Of a stretch of DNA of 8,617 nucleotides, positions 6,939 to 8,617 are shown one piece after another. The position numbers and the translations under genes were made by a program. Position 1 is the first letter of the stretch. Every line of letters begins with the position of its first letter. Below the pieces are notes generated by a model, which searched no databases, was not told the origin of the DNA, and saw only the letters and a program-made list of their open reading frames with translations. Source of the stretch: Candidatus Eiseniibacteriota bacterium (GTDB taxonomy: Bacteria; Arandabacterota; Arandabacteria; Arandabacterales; Arandabacteraceae); the NCBI GenBank assembly GCA_030592245.1, contig JAUVJV010000064.1, positions 1 to 8,617 of the forward strand, written 5' to 3'.

Positions 6939-7904
6939 CTACCCCATTATGAAATCCTGTTTTTCCTCTTCCCTGAAATCGGCCATTGCAGGTTTCTCTC
7001 CCGAATCTATCCCCGTGACATAGCCGAACCGTTCCTCGACTTCCCTGGCGGCCTTCCGGTTGAGAAGAAGCAGGTCGAGTCCCATGGGACAGGCCCTTTC
7101 GCATGCCCCGCACTCGACGCACCTTCCCGCGACGTGCAGGTTCCGGATGATGTGGAATATCATCGTGTCCGTTATCTCAGGGGTCTTTCCTATCCACTGC
7201 GGATCGTTCTGATCCACGAAACACTCATTGCAATAACAGGACGGGCACACATTCCTGCAGGCATAACACCGGATGCACTTGGAGTATATCTCCTCCATCC
7301 GCTTCCAGCGCTCTTCAGAGCTGAGTTTTTCGAATTCGTCAATCGCGGCATTCTGTTCTTTATTGGGTTTCCCGTCCCGGGCTTCCCCGATGAAGATATC
7401 GTACTCTGTCGCGTCCGGGTATATGCAGGCGAGGCAGGAGGCGCTGAGCACGTCCTGCGCGTCGAAGGTGAGATCGAGATCTTTCCCCCTGACTGTTATC
7501 TTGCCGTCTTGCTCCGAGTATTCGAGCACTTCGCGCCCGCCTGCGAGTTCCTCGACCTTGTCTGTGTCCAAGACACCCTGGCACGGAACGCCTATGATGA
7601 CTATATTGTCACGCTTGACCTGTTTCTCGGCCACATAGAGGGAAAGCGACCGCGCGTCGCAGCCCTTCACCACCACGCCGACCTTCTTGCCGGCTTTGAC
7701 CAGCCGCCTGGCGTCTTTGGTGAAATAGACCGCCGGGTTGTTGCCGCACGTCGAGTCGAAAACCAGCCGGTCGGCTTCCTCGGGAGAATCGATGAGGGCC
7801 GGAGTCGAGGAAAGCGGCCGAGAGCCTTTCTCCCACCCGATCACGAGCTCGACATCACCACCGGCCAGCAGCTTCTTCACCTTCTCCCGCAGTTCTTTCA
7901 CCAC
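6939..7904 (-). CDS. Dicluster [4Fe-4S] electron-transfer protein, FrhB/FdhB-like (Flx-type iron-sulfur subunit)
   Basis: The protein has 321 residues and starts at GTG, 2 bases after the mvhD stop. The N-terminal half has an FrhB/FdhB-like pattern: KGCDARSL near residues 80-87, GVPCQG at 105-110 and CLAC at 157-160. The C-terminal half binds clusters: C210, C213, C216 and C220 form a ferredoxin motif, followed closely by C223, C225 and C228, and a second CxxCxxCxxxC lies at C262-C272 followed by PMGLD. No transmembrane segment or signal peptide is visible, so it is cytoplasmic. By family and position it matches one of the two iron-sulfur proteins (FlxB/FlxC) between FlxD and FlxA in bacterial Flx-Hdr loci, passing electrons between FlxA and MvhD. 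Which of the two letters applies cannot be decided here. The three extra cysteines after the first cluster might bind another metal centre. An F420-dependent role cannot be excluded. Confidence 0.8.
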   Translation of the reverse strand: MVKELREKVKKLLAGGDVELVIGWEKGSRPLSSTPALIDSPEEADRLVFDSTCGNNPAVYFTKDARRLVKAGKKVGVVVKGCDARSLSLYVAEKQVKRDNIVIIGVPCQGVLDTDKVEELAGGREVLEYSEQDGKITVRGKDLDLTFDAQDVLSASCLACIYPDATEYDIFIGEARDGKPNKEQNAAIDEFEKLSSEERWKRMEEIYSKCIRCYACRNVCPSCYCNECFVDQNDPQWIGKTPEITDTMIFHIIRNLHVAGRCVECGACERACPMGLDLLLLNRKAAREVEERFGYVTGIDSGEKPAMADFREEEKQDFIMG

Positions 7905-7906
7905 CT

Positions 7907-8326
7907 CTACGCTCCCTTTACCAGTCGTTTGGCCGGACCTATCTTCTTGATATCATTTGTTACCTTGGTCATCACCTGGGCGAACCGCTCCCCTTCTCCT
8001 GCGGAGATCCATGAGAACTGCACTCTCTCCGGCTCGATGCCGATGAACTCCAGCAGGGGTTTTAAGATCGCGAACCTCCTGCGGGCGACGTAATTTCCCG
8101 AAATATAATGGCAATCGCCCGGATGGCACCCGCTGATCAACACGCCGTCAGCCCCTTCCAGAAAGGCTTTGATCACATATTGGGGATCCACCATACCGGT
8201 GCACATCACCCGAATGCTTTTAATATTGTGGGGGTATGACAGGCGCGATGTACCCGCTAAATCCGCGGCAGTATAGGTACACCAGTTGCAAAAAAAGGCC
8301 ACAATTGTCGGTTCAAACTCGCTCAT
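7907..8326 (-). CDS. mvhD: MvhD/FlxD-type hydrogenase iron-sulfur subunit
   Basis: This 139-residue protein has the typical length and pattern of MvhD, the small [2Fe-2S] subunit that links an electron-donating module to HdrA. Conserved cysteines are C13 and C16 (FFCNWC), C42 (MCTG), and C67 and C72 in the signature GCHPGDCHY, followed by NYVARRRF near residue 80. In methanogens the partner is [NiFe] hydrogenase. In bacterial Flx-Hdr clusters the homologue is FlxD, and it connects FlxABC to HdrA. Both neighbours fit: hdrA is immediately upstream, and the next gene begins 2 bases after the stop. No hydrogenase subunit is visible, so the FlxD role is favoured. The first two thirds of the gene use different synonymous codons from the last third: TTT and ATT dominate up to about residue 80, and TTC and ATC after it. 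Confidence 0.93.
   Translation of the reverse strand: MSEFEPTIVAFFCNWCTYTAADLAGTSRLSYPHNIKSIRVMCTGMVDPQYVIKAFLEGADGVLISGCHPGDCHYISGNYVARRRFAILKPLLEFIGIEPERVQFSWISAGEGERFAQVMTKVTNDIKKIGPAKRLVKGA
7912..7918 (-). promoter_or_regulatory. Ribosome binding site of the first dicluster iron-sulfur gene
   Basis: AAGGGAG lies inside the last codons of mvhD, 7 bases before the GTG at 7904. It supports the GTG start and translational coupling to mvhD. A second GTG follows directly as codon 2. Confidence 0.65.
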
Positions 8327-8333
8327 CTGATAA

Positions 8334-8340
8334 CTCCTTT
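8334..8340 (-). promoter_or_regulatory. Ribosome binding site of mvhD
   Basis: AAAGGAG lies 7 bases before the ATG at 8326, in the 14-base gap after the hdrA stop. It fixes the mvhD start at 8326 and excludes the longer upstream reading of the same frame, which would begin inside hdrA. Confidence 0.85.
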
Positions 8341-8617
8341 CTAACCGGCTAATAAACCATCGATTTCCGCAAAAACCTGATTGTCGGTGAAGTGCCGAAT
8401 CTTGGCAGCCCCGCTGGGGCAGCGGGCGGAACAACTACCGCAACCCTTACAAACGGCTTCGTTTACCTCGCTAACGCCTTTGAACTCATTGAACTCGATG
8501 GCCGAGTAGGCGCACTGCCCGATACAGGCCTGGCAGCCTATACATATGTCCGGGTCGATGGATGAAATCATCGGGGTCACCGCGACCTCGCCGGAGGCGC
8601 TAAGGGCCAGCGCCTCG
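8341..8617 (-). CDS. hdrA: HdrA C-terminal end (partial, 5' part outside window)
   Basis: Ninety-one codons are visible and the frame is still open at the window edge, so this is the tail of a longer gene. The GTG at 8580 is an internal valine rather than a start: the 12 codons before it read on as EALALSASGEVA, which resembles the linker before the last ferredoxin domain of heterodisulfide reductase subunit A. Two CxxCxxCxxxC motifs follow (CIGCQACIGQC and CKGCGSCSARC), the usual C-terminal pair of [4Fe-4S] clusters. In known HdrA proteins this domain carries electrons between the bifurcating FAD and partner subunits. The next gene is mvhD, 14 bases after the TAG stop, which is a very common HdrA partner order. 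The FAD site and the N-terminal domain cannot be seen, so full-length HdrA is inferred from this tail and its neighbour. A small standalone ferredoxin is less likely. Confidence 0.85.
   Translation of the reverse strand, partial: EALALSASGEVAVTPMISSIDPDICIGCQACIGQCAYSAIEFNEFKGVSEVNEAVCKGCGSCSARCPSGAAKIRHFTDNQVFAEIDGLLAG

Noticed and set aside
6934..7122. 63-codon N-terminal extension of the AsrA-like gene
   Set aside because: It runs in another frame through the cluster-binding end of the preceding gene. The extension is Arg/Gly-rich shadow sequence, and the ATG at 6933 sits right after the upstream stop.
7134..8093. 319-codon plus-strand open frame
   Set aside because: It lies antisense to mvhD and the first dicluster gene, has no recognisable motifs or Shine-Dalgarno support, and is explained by C/G-rich third positions of the real genes.
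8327..8434. 36-codon N-terminal extension of mvhD
   Set aside because: It overlaps the HdrA C-terminal ferredoxin coding sequence in another frame. AAAGGAG 7 bases before 8326 and the family's usual N-terminus decide the start.
8341..8580. A standalone 79-residue ferredoxin starting at the GTG at 8580
   Set aside because: The frame continues upstream to the window edge with HdrA-like residues, no clear Shine-Dalgarno precedes this GTG, and the mvhD neighbour fits full-length HdrA.
1..8617. Selenocysteine or pyrrolysine read-through at in-operon TGA or TAG stops
   Set aside because: Each stop is followed within a few bases by the next start or falls in an overlap, and all expected cysteine ligands are already present as Cys. 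No SECIS-like structure was recognised.
1..8617. tRNA, rRNA, CRISPR array, insertion sequence or rho-independent terminator
   Set aside because: No such pattern was seen on either strand. Nearly every base belongs to the nine complete or edge-cut genes described.

Overview
The window is a stretch of one large anaerobic electron-transfer operon. All nine complete or nearly complete genes and both edge fragments lie on the minus strand, so transcription runs from about 8617 down to 1. Neighbours are 2 to 57 bases apart or overlap by 4 bases or more, and most have a clear Shine-Dalgarno site. There is no room for an internal promoter or terminator except one 57-base gap. The DNA is moderately GC-rich with C/G-ending codons, which also produces many long antisense shadow ORFs. 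The gene set points to a strictly anaerobic bacterium, such as a sulfate reducer, syntroph or acetogen-like lineage of the Desulfobacterota or Chloroflexota kind. The exact phylum cannot be read from the sequence.

Layout in transcription order: the C-terminal end of HdrA (8617-8341); MvhD/FlxD (8326-7907); two dicluster 4Fe-4S proteins of the FrhB/AsrA-like Flx type (7904-6939 and 6933-5860); FlxA, an AsrB/PyrK-like FAD/NAD(P) oxidoreductase (5863-5030); HdrC (5017-4547); a 57-base gap where hdrB would normally follow hdrC; an FrhB-family subunit (4488-3307); a fusion of part of HdrA with NuoE (about 3323-2439); a NuoF-type NADH-oxidising flavoprotein with extra ferredoxin clusters (2442-535); and the N-terminal part of a NuoG-like iron-sulfur protein that runs off the window (532-1).

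Read together, the genes look like one modular flavin-based electron-bifurcating or confurcating complex. HdrA and MvhD would be the core. FlxA and NuoE/NuoF/NuoG would give two separate pyridine-nucleotide entry points. HdrC, the FrhB-like protein and the dicluster proteins would provide routes to ferredoxin or an unknown low-potential acceptor. Relatives in architecture are the FlxABCD-HdrABC NADH dehydrogenase/heterodisulfide reductase and the BamDEFGHI part of class II benzoyl-CoA reductase. The combination here differs from both. HdrB is absent, an FrhB-like subunit sits in its place, and a half-HdrA is covalently joined to NuoE. At least 20 iron-sulfur clusters are predicted from visible cysteine motifs. 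The substrate-reducing enzyme served by this module is not visible and may lie outside the window.
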